A stretch of 64,000 nt of DNA from Planotetraspora kaengkrachanensis (lineage in GTDB: Bacteria; Actinomycetota; Actinomycetes; Streptosporangiales; Streptosporangiaceae), in assembly GCF_016862895.1 (NCBI RefSeq), contig NZ_BONV01000009.1, positions 186,001 through 250,000 of the forward strand, read 5' to 3'. Positions 19,100-28,215 of the stretch are shown in pieces (within the stretch, counting starts at the first letter, position 1; every line of letters starts with the position of its first letter). The notes beneath the pieces are model-generated. The model did not search any database and was not told where the DNA came from. It saw only the letters and a list, made by a program, of their open reading frames with translations. Both the position numbers and the translations under genes were made by a program.

Positions 19100-19645
19100 G
19101 TGCTGCGCCGGCGGGACTCCATCCGGCGCCCGTGGCGGAGCTTCACCCGGTTCGCCGCCTGGTGCGCAGACGACGATTCCTGCGCCCTCCACGGACAGGA
19201 CGTGAGAAGGACATGGCGCGCGCTCATCGAGAGGACCACGCGGCACCCGGTCACCTACACGTCGCCCGGGCTCGGCACGGTCCGACTGAGCGACCTGCAC
19301 CTGAGGTTCTTCGCCGGCGGAGGGCACGCCAAGCGGATCTCCCCCGGCTTCGGCGGCGGCGCCACCGGCTGGGAGTCACTGGCGTGTGCCGGATGGAGCC
19401 GGGCCGCGGCCAACCCGCCCCGGCCGCTCCCAGCCGGCGGCTTCCCACCCGCACTCGGCATCGGCGGTTACAGCAACTACGCCAATACGGCGGCCCTGGT
19501 CCGGAAGATCCCCGGCTCGGTCTCCGTGCCGTACGAAGGATCCGGTCATGTCATGTACCTCGCGGGCAACCGGTGCATGACCGGGCACGCCGACAGGTAC
19601 CTGGCCGAGCTGAGATTCCTCGGGCCGGAACGGTCTGCGGGCCGG
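19100..19645 (+). pseudogene. TAP-like alpha/beta-hydrolase, C-terminal fragment
   Basis: In one frame I read CADDDSCALHGQDVRRTW, then CAGWSRAAANPPRPLP, and the TAP-like C-terminal signature IPGSVSVPYEGSGHVMYLAG with a catalytic-type His. These belong to secreted tripeptidyl-aminopeptidase-like hydrolases (~500 residues). The N-terminal half with signal peptide and nucleophile Ser is missing, and the frame runs on past the natural end into sequence antisense to the next gene. Confidence 0.6.
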
Positions 19646-19660
19646 CGGGCTGACCGGCGG

Positions 19661-20071
19661 TCAGGAGCAGAAATCCGTGATGGCGGCGGTGAGGATGTCG
19701 GTGAGCCGGCGCACCTGCCCGGTCTGCTCCTGCCACCAGTCCGCGAACATGGTCCGGTGACACCAGACGCCTGCTTTGTCGAGCCGGTCGAAGCACAGCA
19801 GGACCAGCCACCGGCCGGGTTCGAGCCGCGCGGCGATGCCGGCAAGCCTCCGCCACCGGGCCCGTCGTGACGTACTGTGCGACGGCCGCCTCAGCCCCAA
19901 GAAAGAGAAGCCGTAGGTGCCCGGCATCGCTCGGGGAAACGCGACAGCGTGCGGGTCGCCCCCGAGCGCGGCACCGCTGATCGACGGTCCCCCCGGGTAC
20001 GGCAGGCCGAGCAACCTCGGCCTGTGCCGTGCAAAGTACCTGTCGCGCGGATATTTGGGGAGCTCAAGCAT
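19661..20071 (-). CDS. hypothetical protein with CFD...CHR motif (DUF488-like)
   Basis: The 136-residue product begins [18 protein letters not shown]. Its best-defined part is [20 protein letters not shown], followed by [13 protein letters not shown]. The LLCF(E/D)...CHR pattern is characteristic of DUF488-type proteins of unknown function. The N-terminal half is less convincing and may be shifted. The start is the ATG at 20071. Moderate to low certainty that it is intact. Confidence 0.4.
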   Translation of the reverse strand: MLELPKYPRDRYFARHRPRLLGLPYPGGPSISGAALGGDPHAVAFPRAMPGTYGFSFLGLRRPSHSTSRRARWRRLAGIAARLEPGRWLVLLCFDRLDKAGVWCHRTMFADWWQEQTGQVRRLTDILTAAITDFCS

Positions 20072-20622
20072 GCTGTCCGGCCGCGCGGTGGCCCCCGTCC
20101 CCGTCTCGGTGGGACGGGGGCCCGTCTGGCAGTGTTCCTCTCGAGCGCCCGCCGCTCCCCCCGAATGGCGTGCGCTCGCCACGAAGATCCCCGCTGCGGC
20201 ACCTACCGATACCGCTGGCCTGGGCAAGGCCTGATCAAGGACCGCGTTGCCCCCGGCGCCTTACAGGACCTGTGCCCGATGAGCTTCGCCCCCGGACCGC
20301 CACCCTCCAAGGGGTGGGCTGGCGCGCGTCTTAACTACATAGCGACGTACGACCGGTCGGCGTGACCGATTTTTGGCTTGCTGGTGGACATGTTGCAGGT
20401 AGCAGCGCTGAGGCTGTGGGTATGGGGCGACGATGACGCGGTGGCCGCGATTCGGGCCGACGTCACGATCAGCGGTCGCCCGTTGATCGATCTCTGAGTC
20501 GTTCCGCAAGGCAGCCGGGCCAGGGATTGGCAGGCCGGCCACCCAAGCGGCTGGGCCACCGATCGGTGGGCTGTCCCTTCGACGGACGGCCCTGCCTACT
20601 GGATTACAGAGAAGGGGTGACC
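20072..20622. other. gene-poor stretch
   Basis: Only short frames occur; one (20386-20498, plus) reads LQVAALRLWVWGDDDAVAAI and may be a relic, but I cannot name it. The promoter of the gene at 20623 is presumably near its end. Confidence 0.35.
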
Positions 20623-21054
20623 ATGGCGCTCACCACAAGGGTCAAACAGTTCACCGAGTCCAAGCCGTTTTACGCCTTCGCGGGCGCCACCAGCTACGCG
20701 GTCGAGAAACTGCGCAAGGTGCCCAAGCAGCTGCGCACGGGCCGTCACGAAGTCGGCGAGACCGCGAAAGAGCTGCCAAGTAGGGCCCGCAAGACCGTCG
20801 CCGAGAACCTGCCGGAGCCGGCGCGTGAGGTCACCGACACCGTGACCGCTCTGCTCAACGTGGTTTATGACGAGCTGGCGGTCCGAGGCCGGAAGGTCGT
20901 GAAGCAGGTGAGCAGAGAGGCTGCTCAGGAACTCGGCAAGGTCTCCGAGACCGCCAAGGCCGCGACCGCCCGCGACAAGCAGGAAGCTCCGGCCAGGAAG
21001 CCTGGCCGCCCTGCATCGCGGACCCAGCGAACCAAGACGGCGTCCAGGGCGTGA
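20623..21054 (+). CDS. HbhA-like helical, Lys/Ala-rich protein
   Basis: 143 residues from ATG 20623 (AAGGGGTGA upstream; an in-frame extension to 20527 is disregarded). The N-terminus TKPFYAFAGATSY-like segment (ESKPFYAFAGATSYAVEKLR) is followed by a long amphipathic coiled coil. A C-terminal tail is rich in Lys, Arg, Pro and Ala (PARKPGRPASRTQRTK). This architecture matches actinomycete heparin-binding-haemagglutinin-like proteins, which bind polyanions or act at the envelope or nucleoid. A strong hairpin follows. Confidence 0.7.
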   Translation: MALTTRVKQFTESKPFYAFAGATSYAVEKLRKVPKQLRTGRHEVGETAKELPSRARKTVAENLPEPAREVTDTVTALLNVVYDELAVRGRKVVKQVSREAAQELGKVSETAKAATARDKQEAPARKPGRPASRTQRTKTASRA

Positions 21055-21060
21055 AGCAGC

Positions 21061-21093
21061 GCCCCGCTCTCCTCGCCGAAAGAAGAGCGGGGC
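21061..21093 (+). terminator. terminator after HbhA-like gene
   Basis: GCCCCGCTCT (21061-21070) pairs perfectly with AGAGCGGGGC (21084-21093). It begins six bases past the stop codon. Confidence 0.75.
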
Positions 21094-21220
21094 ATTGAGT
21101 GTCCCGCCTTACAGCCGCATCACTCGGGGCAGATCTCGGCGAGGTCCACTGAGCGACGTATCCGTGGCGGACGGCCTGCGCCGCCACCGCGGCTGCATGT
21201 GCCGTCCAGTCGCATCTCCG

Positions 21221-22054
21221 CTACTCAGGCTTCGGATGGAATGGGTGCATTTCGAATAACCCGTGGCTAATCACCGTGAAGGTCGACTCCGGAGCCTCGA
21301 TCCACAGGCCGGGCAGGTCACGCAGGGGTTCGGACACAAGGACCCGTGCGTCGCCGGACAGCTCCGCACGCATGAACACCTCGGGGTGCAGGTCCCGGAG
21401 ACACTCTGTGGTGGTGCTGTGGAAAAGTGATCGCGAACGACGCTCGGTGGAGTAGCGAAACGCCCACAGCCGCTCGCCGTCCGATGTTGCCACCGTCATC
21501 TGGACCGGGTGCTCTACGCCGTGCGCCCGTCCCGTCTCCTCCACGAATCCGACCATCCGCTCCACCGCGCCCGGCGGGTCCTCGCGCAGCCCGAACGTGA
21601 GCGCCAAGAAGAACATGACCTCAGAATCCGTGGACCCCTCGATCGCCGGAAACAGCTCCGGTTCGACGGCCAGTACGAGGTCGCGTTTGAGCCGGCCGAA
21701 TTGAGAGATCGCGCCGTTGTGCATCCACAGCCAGTTGCCGTGGCGGAACGGATGGCAGTTCGTCTGCTGTACGGCCGTCCCGGACGACGCGCGCACGTGG
21801 GCCATGAACAACGGCGACCGGACGTGGCGCGCGAGTTCGCGCAGGTTCCGGTCGCCCCAGGCGGGCTTGGTGTCCTTGAAGACCGCGGGCGGCACCTCGA
21901 CGTCGTCGTAGTAGCCGACCCCGAACCCGTCGCCGTTGACCGTCTCCGCGCCGAGTCTGGCGTGGAGGCTTTGGTGAATCAGCGAGTGCTCCGGCTCGTA
22001 GAGCAGCTTTTCCAGATTGATCGGCGAGCCGGAATAGGCGAGCCAGCGGCACAT
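21221..22054 (-). CDS. class II glutamine amidotransferase (EgtC/YafJ-like)
   Basis: 277 residues starting MCRWLAYSG, so the Ntn nucleophile Cys2 is exposed after Met removal. For this reason ATG 22054 is the start rather than the upstream GTG-type extension. Conserved parts include NGDGFGVGYYDD, AHVRASSGTAVQQTNCHPF and WMHNGAISQF (glutaminase domain), and GSTDSEVMFFLAL. The family hydrolyses Gln or gamma-glutamyl amides. No ergothioneine genes are nearby, so the exact substrate is open. Confidence 0.9.
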   Translation of the reverse strand: MCRWLAYSGSPINLEKLLYEPEHSLIHQSLHARLGAETVNGDGFGVGYYDDVEVPPAVFKDTKPAWGDRNLRELARHVRSPLFMAHVRASSGTAVQQTNCHPFRHGNWLWMHNGAISQFGRLKRDLVLAVEPELFPAIEGSTDSEVMFFLALTFGLREDPPGAVERMVGFVEETGRAHGVEHPVQMTVATSDGERLWAFRYSTERRSRSLFHSTTTECLRDLHPEVFMRAELSGDARVLVSEPLRDLPGLWIEAPESTFTVISHGLFEMHPFHPKPE

Positions 22055-22519
22055 ATGTGCTGTTTTACCCCCGAACGTCACGCGCGGAACTGTGCCTGAC
22101 TCCCTGGCCGGCGCCTGGCGTGGACGGCACCCCGGAGGCCGATCCTGTGGAGAACGTGCATCACCTGGCCGGCCCTTCGCCCTCCCGCGCTCCGTACCGT
22201 CTAACTAGAACAAGCGGGACAAGAAAAGAATTATCCGTGCAATTCAGTAAATAAACAAGGTGGGGCGGGCAAATTCGCCATCCGCTGCGAACGGCCATAT
22301 TGCATCAGCAATACGGGAGAATTCCAAGTCCCGCCACCCGGGGCATTTGGGCAGGTCGCAGCAGGGTACGGGCACACATTTGGCGTTTGATCGCCCTAGG
22401 GCGAGTCAAATTCACTGGACGCGCCCCGAATGACCCGGATGGAGACGACTACCAGCCCGGCGATCCGGACGGAGTCGCTCAGTGTCCGGTGGTGACGGGC
22501 GGCCGCTGAAGTAGAGAGA
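22055..22519. other. gene-poor stretch
   Basis: A 69-codon plus-strand frame (22300-22509) shows no recognisable motif. The stretch is relatively AT-rich around 22200-22280 (aagaaaagaattatccgtgc), which suggests promoter-type DNA for the amidotransferase. Confidence 0.3.
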
Positions 22520-22557
22520 ACAGAGGGGCACGAGCGTTTTCGCCGGTGCCCCTCTGT
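22520..22557. terminator. strong bidirectional hairpin
   Basis: ACAGAGGGGCAC (22520-22531) pairs with GTGCCCCTCTGT (22546-22557), a 12-bp perfect stem with a 14-nt loop. It lies beyond the GH2 gene and its coiled-coil extension. Confidence 0.7.
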
Positions 22558-22588
22558 CGTGCTCTTGTTGCGCGTCAGGCGGTTCAGC

Positions 22589-22708
22589 TCAGCTCTCCGC
22601 CTTCAAGTTCGCGAGTTCGGCTTCGAGCTGGTCGCGTTCAGCCACCAGGCCGTTCAGGGCTCCGCGCAACTGTGCCACCTCGTCGAGAGCGGCGTTATCT
22701 GGGGAGAC
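22589..22708 (-). other. in-frame coiled-coil extension after the GH2 TAG stop
   Basis: Directly after the TAG of the GH2 gene, and in the same frame, 39 sense codons run to a TGA. They encode ALDEVAQLRGALNGLVAERD and LEAELANLKAES, a clear leucine-heptad helix. There is no start codon of its own. It may be a relic of another gene, a formerly joined C-terminal module or a readthrough tail. Confidence 0.4.
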
Positions 22709-25321
22709 CTAGGAAACAGGGACGGATGAGGTGGGGATGTTGTAGCCGCGTAACCGCAGGTAGGGGGCTTGTCCGCCGAGGTCGGCCGTCTGGTAGGCGG
22801 CGGTGACGGTGGTCGACTCCCCCGGCCAGAGGGAGATGTAGTTGTCGGTGTAGGTGACCGGCACGACCTCGGTGCCGCCGTTGCCCGCGGTGATCTCGGG
22901 GCGGACGAAGAAGGCGAGGTTGGTCGCGCTCGTGTTCGTGAGGGTGATCGTGACTGTTTCCTGGCCGCCCGAGGTGGCCCTGGACGTGGTGGCGTTCAGG
23001 TTGGGATTGCTGGCCAGGCTGTTCAGCCCGGTGAGGTTGGCGGAGTTCTTGGGCGTGGTCCGGTACCAGTTGCTCTTGTTCCCGAGCGTGTCGGCCGTCG
23101 TGGAGTACCAGTACAGGTTGTTGCTGACCGTCGCCCCGCTCGCGTCCTTGACCTGGAGGCGGATGAAGTAGGTGCTGGACAGGCCGGTGACGGTGGGGAT
23201 GGTCGAAACCTGGGTGGAGGAGTTGGCCGCGGCGGTGACGGGCACCGACGTGGTGTACTTCTGGGCCAGGTCCGGGATGTTGTACAGCGTCGCCGTCGCG
23301 GTCAGGCCGCTGCGGGCCGTGAGGGTGGAGTTGACCACGAACACCTTCTTGGTGGCGTAGTCGTAGGCGATGTGCACCGGCTCGTTGGCCTTCTTGCTGC
23401 CGAAGTAGCCGCCGCCGGGTTTGAAGTAGTAGTCGTACAGGTTCCAGTGCACCGACGGCCAGGCGCTGTTCAGCATCCAGAAGATGGTGCCGAAGGACTG
23501 GGTGTACTCATGGGAGTTCCACGCCTCGAAGAAGGCCCTGGTGTTCTCGTAGTTCTGCAGCTCTGCCTTGCGTGAGTAGTCGGCCGCGCTGGTGGCCGTG
23601 CCGTACCGGCTGTTGAGCCCGGAGGTGAACGGGGCGGTGTTGTCGAAGACGCTGCCGGCCTTGCCCGCGTGGTAGTTCCAGGCGGTGCCGAGCGGCCACT
23701 GGTCGGCGGGGGCCAGGAAGCGCTGCACGCTCTCCAGCGGCGGCGGCGACTCGGTGCCTTCCTCGCCCGTGGTGCCGAAGGCGCTGCCCGCCTTGGTGGT
23801 GTCCCACCACAGGACCGGCGGCTCCCACACGTACGGACCGTCCATCTTCATGCCGGCGTTCGCGTTGGACCAGGTGGCGACGTTGTCCAGGGTCGGGTTC
23901 TGCCAGTGCAGGGCGGTTGCGCGGTTCTTGTAGGCAGTCAGGTGGGCGGCGGTCGGCGGCTGGTCGCTGCCGTAGGTCCACAGGAATGTGCTGGCGTGGG
24001 CGCGGGTGGCGCGCATCTGGGTGTCGAGGGAGGCGAGGGCGACCTGGGCCTGCTCGGCCGACCATCCGCTGTCGTTCTCCCACGCGCTGCAGCAGACGAA
24101 GCCGGGCATCACCATGATGCCGGCCTTGTCGGCCAGGTCGTACAGCTCCTCGTTGCCGAGCGTGCCCTCCAGGCGGATGGTGTTGAGGCCCATGTCCTTG
24201 ACGTACTTGATGTGCGCGGCGTTGGTCTTGGTGTCCCAGCGCTGCAGCATGTCCCACATGTAGCCGCCGCCGCGGAACATGATGTTCTGGCCGTTGACCT
24301 TGTAACCGGCGAACGACGTGCCGTTGACGGTGGTGCGGTAGTCGGTGAACTGGCGGATGCCGAAGTCGATCGCCTTGGTGTCGGAGGTCGCCCCGCCCGC
24401 GGTCGCCGAGACGCTGAGCTGGTAGAGCTCCGGCGACCCGAACTGGTAGGGCCACCACAGGACGGGGTTGGTGACGTGGACCGGGGCGAAGGAGACCTCG
24501 CGGCGCTCGTTCGCGTTCAGGGTGACGGTCTGGCTGAGCGGGATGCTCGGCTGCCCCGCCTTGCTGATGGTGGCGTTGATCGTGGTGGTGACCGGCGCCG
24601 CCGTGGCGTTGACCGCGTCGACGTAGACGGTCAGATCAGCGGCGTTGGTGGCGGGCAGCGGCAGGACGGTCTTGACGTAGGGGTCGCGCAGAGCGACGGG
24701 CCCAGTGGTGTCCAGCAGCGTCTTGCCCCACAGCCCGGCGTTCATGTCGGGGGCTTCGGGATTCCAGTCGACGGTGCAGAACGACAGGTCCTTGCAGTCG
24801 TGTGCCGGGGGCGTGACGCGAATGGCCAGGGCGTTGACCGCGCCGGGGTGGATCACGCCGGTTGCGTTGTACTCGTGGCCGACCATCGTGCCCACCGCGT
24901 TGGCGTCGAGCTGAGTGCCGTTCAACCAGATCTGCGCGCGGTAGCTGATGCCCTTGAAGCGCAACCAGTAGACCTGCCCCGGGGAGGTGGCCGCGGCGGT
25001 GAACTCGCCTCTGAACCACCAGTCCTGCCCTGTCAGGTCGGGGACGTTCTTGAGGTTCTGACCGAAGAAGATGTTCTGGTAGACGTTGTTCGCCACCAGC
25101 CCGGCCAGCACCGTGGACGGCAGTGAGACAGGGTTCCAGCCCGAGGTGGAGTAGCCGACCTGTGAGATGGCCGCGCCGGAGTCGGACAGTCCGGTGGCCG
25201 AGCGCAGTGCCCAGCCGGAGGTGAGCTCGGTGGAGGTGACGGTGGCCGCGCGGGCGTCGACGACGCCGATGGCCAGTACCAAGGTGAGGGTGGAGGCGAG
25301 GATCGCGAGGAGTCGACGCAT
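22709..25321 (-). CDS. second secreted GH2 exo-glucosaminidase/mannosidase-like enzyme
   Basis: 870 residues from ATG 25321, whose A is shared with the TGA of the GH20 gene (TGATG), so translation is coupled. The signal peptide is MRRLLAILASTLTLVLAIGV. The GH2 sandwich, immunoglobulin and barrel domains follow; LNTIRLEGTLGNEELYDLAD and MPGFVCCSAWE parallel the other GH2. Asp in WTYGSDQPP (~453) is the acid/base candidate and a Glu in TTGEEGTE the likely nucleophile. The divergent nucleophile loop suggests a related but different specificity. Confidence 0.87.
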   Translation of the reverse strand: MRRLLAILASTLTLVLAIGVVDARAATVTSTELTSGWALRSATGLSDSGAAISQVGYSTSGWNPVSLPSTVLAGLVANNVYQNIFFGQNLKNVPDLTGQDWWFRGEFTAAATSPGQVYWLRFKGISYRAQIWLNGTQLDANAVGTMVGHEYNATGVIHPGAVNALAIRVTPPAHDCKDLSFCTVDWNPEAPDMNAGLWGKTLLDTTGPVALRDPYVKTVLPLPATNAADLTVYVDAVNATAAPVTTTINATISKAGQPSIPLSQTVTLNANERREVSFAPVHVTNPVLWWPYQFGSPELYQLSVSATAGGATSDTKAIDFGIRQFTDYRTTVNGTSFAGYKVNGQNIMFRGGGYMWDMLQRWDTKTNAAHIKYVKDMGLNTIRLEGTLGNEELYDLADKAGIMVMPGFVCCSAWENDSGWSAEQAQVALASLDTQMRATRAHASTFLWTYGSDQPPTAAHLTAYKNRATALHWQNPTLDNVATWSNANAGMKMDGPYVWEPPVLWWDTTKAGSAFGTTGEEGTESPPPLESVQRFLAPADQWPLGTAWNYHAGKAGSVFDNTAPFTSGLNSRYGTATSAADYSRKAELQNYENTRAFFEAWNSHEYTQSFGTIFWMLNSAWPSVHWNLYDYYFKPGGGYFGSKKANEPVHIAYDYATKKVFVVNSTLTARSGLTATATLYNIPDLAQKYTTSVPVTAAANSSTQVSTIPTVTGLSSTYFIRLQVKDASGATVSNNLYWYSTTADTLGNKSNWYRTTPKNSANLTGLNSLASNPNLNATTSRATSGGQETVTITLTNTSATNLAFFVRPEITAGNGGTEVVPVTYTDNYISLWPGESTTVTAAYQTADLGGQAPYLRLRGYNIPTSSVPVS

Positions 25322-26886
25322 CAGGAACCGCCCGGCCAGGAGATCTGCGTGGAGTGGTAGTAGTTGACGCCCATGACGTGCCAGCGCGGGCCCTGGGCGC
25401 CGAGCCGCTGCTTGAAGGCCGTCCAGTTGTGGGTCGCCTGCGGCGACCAGCCCAGCTCCGCCACCGCCGGGAGCCTGGGGAAGGCCATGTAGTCGATGTC
25501 GGCGCCCGTGACGATGGTCTCGGTCCACAGCGGCGCCTCGACTCCGAGCACGGATGCGGCGGTCACACCCTTGAGGTAGGCGCCGGGGTCCCAGTCGTAG
25601 GCGGTCTTGACGTCGATGTAGCCGGCCCAGTTCTGCCCGAGGGTCGTGCGTGAGTTGTATTTCATGTCGATGTAGGTCCGGCTGGCGGGCGACATGATGA
25701 GCCGCGTGCCGCGTTGGGCGGCCGTGGCCACCGCGGAGTCGCGGGTGGTGGTTCCCCAGTACTGCGCGACCGTCGAGGGGAGCGGTGTGGCGTTCACGAT
25801 GTCGTGCCAGCCGGTGACGGTCTTGCCGTGCGCCGCGACGATCTGCTGGACCCGGTTGACGAACGCCGCGTAGTCGGCGGGCGCGGTGGAGGCGGCCTCG
25901 TCGCCGCCGATGTGCAGGTAGGGGCCCGGTGTGAGGGCTGCGAGCTCCCCGAAGACCTGGTCGATGAAGGTGTAGGTGAGCTCCTTGGAGGTGCACAGCG
26001 AGCTGAAGCCGACGTCGGTGCCGGTGTAGAGCGGTGGAGCGACGCCGTCGCAGTTGAGCGCCGGGTAGGACGCCAGCGCCGCGTTGGTGTGGCCCGGCAT
26101 GTCGATCTCAGGGACGACCGTGACGAAGCGTGCGGCGGCGTAGGCCACGATCTGCTGGTAGTCGGCCTGGGTGTAGTAACCGCCGGGGCCTCCGCCTACG
26201 GCGGTGCTGCCGCCGTACGTCGCCAGATTCGGCCAGGAACCGATCGCGATGCGCCAGCCCTGGTCGTCGGAAAGGTGCAGGTGCAGGTAGTTGATCTTGT
26301 AGAGGGCGAGCTGGTCGATGTACCGCTCGACCGCGGCCACCGTGAAGAAGTGCCGGGCCACATCCAGCATGGCGCCGCGATAGCCGAACCTCGGGTAGTC
26401 CACGATGTGGCCGCCGGGCACCGGCCACGGGCCCGGCTGGACCGTCGCGCTGTCGGCCGCGACGGGCAGAAGCTGGTGCAGGGTCTGCACGCCGTTGGCG
26501 AGGCCCGCCGGCTGGTTGGCCCGGATGACGATGGACGTGCCGGTGACGTCGAGCTGGTAACCCTCGGGTCCGACCGTGGCGGGGGCGCCGGACAGCAGGA
26601 GGGAGATGCCGCCGGTGCCGGGTGCGGGGGCGACGGGGATCGGGTAGCCGGTGGAACGGCGCAGGAGTGCGGCGAGCCGGTCGCCGATGCCGGCCGCGGC
26701 GGGGTCGGTGTAGACAGCGGTCGAGGTGGTGATGGCGTAGCTCACCCCGGGGGTCGCGGTCGTGGTGACGGGTACCGGGACGACCGAACCGAACGCGACC
26801 GCTGTGGCGGCCACCGCGGGAGGCGTGGCCAGAGAGACGAGGAGAGGGACGAGGAGGATCGCGAGGACACGACGGACGTTCAACAA
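25321..26886 (-). CDS. secreted GH20 beta-N-acetylhexosaminidase
   Basis: 521 residues with a signal peptide (VLAILLVPLLVSLATPPAVA), an N-terminal GH20b alpha/beta domain (~35-150) and the GH20 barrel. FGYRGAMLDVARHFF, HLHLSDDQGWRIAI, VPEIDMPGHT and the catalytic HIGGDEA (Asp-Glu pair for substrate-assisted catalysis) are all present. It would release GlcNAc from chitin oligomers or glycoproteins. It is first in an operon with the coupled GH2 gene. The start is the ATG at 26886. Confidence 0.93.
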   Translation of the reverse strand: MLNVRRVLAILLVPLLVSLATPPAVAATAVAFGSVVPVPVTTTATPGVSYAITTSTAVYTDPAAAGIGDRLAALLRRSTGYPIPVAPAPGTGGISLLLSGAPATVGPEGYQLDVTGTSIVIRANQPAGLANGVQTLHQLLPVAADSATVQPGPWPVPGGHIVDYPRFGYRGAMLDVARHFFTVAAVERYIDQLALYKINYLHLHLSDDQGWRIAIGSWPNLATYGGSTAVGGGPGGYYTQADYQQIVAYAAARFVTVVPEIDMPGHTNAALASYPALNCDGVAPPLYTGTDVGFSSLCTSKELTYTFIDQVFGELAALTPGPYLHIGGDEAASTAPADYAAFVNRVQQIVAAHGKTVTGWHDIVNATPLPSTVAQYWGTTTRDSAVATAAQRGTRLIMSPASRTYIDMKYNSRTTLGQNWAGYIDVKTAYDWDPGAYLKGVTAASVLGVEAPLWTETIVTGADIDYMAFPRLPAVAELGWSPQATHNWTAFKQRLGAQGPRWHVMGVNYYHSTQISWPGGS

Positions 26887-26962
26887 ACGCCTCCGCAGGG
26901 GTCCGATGCTGCGTGGTCACTGCTGTCCCCCGTGAGCTCTCGGCCCCACGATAAGCGGGCGG

Positions 26963-26977
26963 CATTCGTTCGTAAAG
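26963..26977 (+). promoter_or_regulatory. candidate glycosidase-regulon motif upstream of GH20
   Basis: CATTCGTTCGTAAAG here matches CATTCGTTAGTAAGG (18832-18818, minus) before the other GH2 gene at 13 of 15 positions. It lies 77 bases before the GH20 start, between divergent genes. Confidence 0.45.
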
Positions 26978-27100
26978 GTCTCTTCCAATAATCGCAGGAG
27001 TGAGCTTTCCGCGTTTTCTGACATCGGTCAGGCGGGTGACAGCAGATCGTGTCGGCCGTAGATTCGCCATGTTTGTTCCTGATTCAAGGAGGATTCTTCG

Positions 27101-28126
27101 GTGAACGCCCCCCGACGCCGTATTCCTGTCGCCTGCCTTGCTCTCGCCTGTGCGACCGGGCTACTCACTCCGAGCGCGGCCCAGGCCGCCGCCGATCCCA
27201 CTGCCACCGTCTTCTCCCCCAACCCCGTCCAGAGCACCGGCGACGAATCTCTCACCGATGACAAGGACCGCGACGGCGCCGCCTTCGCCGGGGCCTACCG
27301 CACAGTCGCACTTACCGACCTGGACGGTTCGGGCACCCTCACGGGGCGCTACGTCACGGTCAAGAGCGAGACCGGCAAGGCCGCCCGGGTCGTGAACGGG
27401 GCCTTCCCCGCCTGGCACCGGGACAGTGACCAGTTCGAGCAGGTGATGGGCTACTACTGGGTCACCACCGCGCAGCAGTACATCCAGTCGCTGGGCTTCG
27501 GGTCCCGGCTGCGTCCGGTCAATCAGCGCCGGATCGAGCTGCGGATCAACCAGTACGGCGGGGACAACTCCTTCTTCAGGGACGACAAGGCCAACATCAC
27601 CCTCGGCAAGGGCGGCGTGGACGACGGCGAGGACGGAGAAGTGATCGTCCACGAGTACGGCCACTCGGTGCAGGACGGTCAGGTCACCGGATTCGGGACC
27701 ACCCTGGAGTCAGGTTCGATCGGCGAGGCCTTCGGCGACTATCTCTCCGTCGCCGTGACCAGCTGGAAGGCCGGCACGCCGACTAAGACCCCCGAGGCGT
27801 GCGTCGCCGACTGGGACTCCGTCTCCTACACCTCTGGCGTCCCGCATTGCCTGCGCCGCCTGGACGGCACCAAGCACTACCCCGAGGACGTGGTCGGCGA
27901 GGTGCACGCCGACGGTGAGATCTGGTCCTCGGCGTTGTACGAGATCCACACCAAGCTGGGCGACCGTTCGGCAAGCACGATCATCATCGACGCGCAGTTC
28001 GACTTCACCAAGGACATCACCTTCCACGCGGCGGCCGAGGCCACCGTCGCCGCCGCTCAGCGGCACGGTGGCGCCACGGCGGCCGGCGTGGTGCGTGCCG
28101 CGTTCACCTCCCGCGGCCTGCTCTGA
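27101..28126 (+). CDS. secreted gluzincin metalloprotease (M36/M4-like)
   Basis: 341 residues from GTG 27101 (GGAGG upstream). The signal peptide ends near QAAAD. A short propeptide-like region precedes the catalytic part: VIVHEYGHSVQDG holds the two zinc His and the catalytic Glu, and SIGEAFGDYLSVAV holds the third ligand Glu. Length and spacing fit fungalysin-like gluzincins lacking a large propeptide. Role: degradation of extracellular protein. It is divergent from the GH20 operon, possibly sharing control. Confidence 0.85.
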   Translation: MNAPRRRIPVACLALACATGLLTPSAAQAAADPTATVFSPNPVQSTGDESLTDDKDRDGAAFAGAYRTVALTDLDGSGTLTGRYVTVKSETGKAARVVNGAFPAWHRDSDQFEQVMGYYWVTTAQQYIQSLGFGSRLRPVNQRRIELRINQYGGDNSFFRDDKANITLGKGGVDDGEDGEVIVHEYGHSVQDGQVTGFGTTLESGSIGEAFGDYLSVAVTSWKAGTPTKTPEACVADWDSVSYTSGVPHCLRRLDGTKHYPEDVVGEVHADGEIWSSALYEIHTKLGDRSASTIIIDAQFDFTKDITFHAAAEATVAAAQRHGGATAAGVVRAAFTSRGLL

Positions 28127-28177
28127 AGCTGCGCCGACTCTGAATTCGTCCGACCCTCGGCCCGCGTTGATCGGGAT

Positions 28178-28212
28178 CGCCGGGAGCCGCCGGTGCACGG
28201 CGGCCCCCGGCG
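28178..28212. terminator. bidirectional terminator between metalloprotease and GH18
   Basis: CGCCGGGaGCCGCCG pairs with CGGCGGCcCCCGGCG around a GTGCA loop, 14 bp with one A-C mismatch. Confidence 0.7.
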
Positions 28213-28215
28213 CGC

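Noticed and set aside
22300-22509. 69-codon plus-strand frame
   Set aside because: No recognisable motif, weak start context and no similarity to neighbouring families.
23669-25126. 485-codon plus-strand frame
   Set aside because: Antisense to the second GH2 gene; low-complexity Val/Gly/Arg composition.
26971-26985. DasR-like site (GGTCT...CCA) upstream of GH20
   Set aside because: Only 8 of 12 positions match the dre core; the motif shared with the other GH2 gene is a better explanation.
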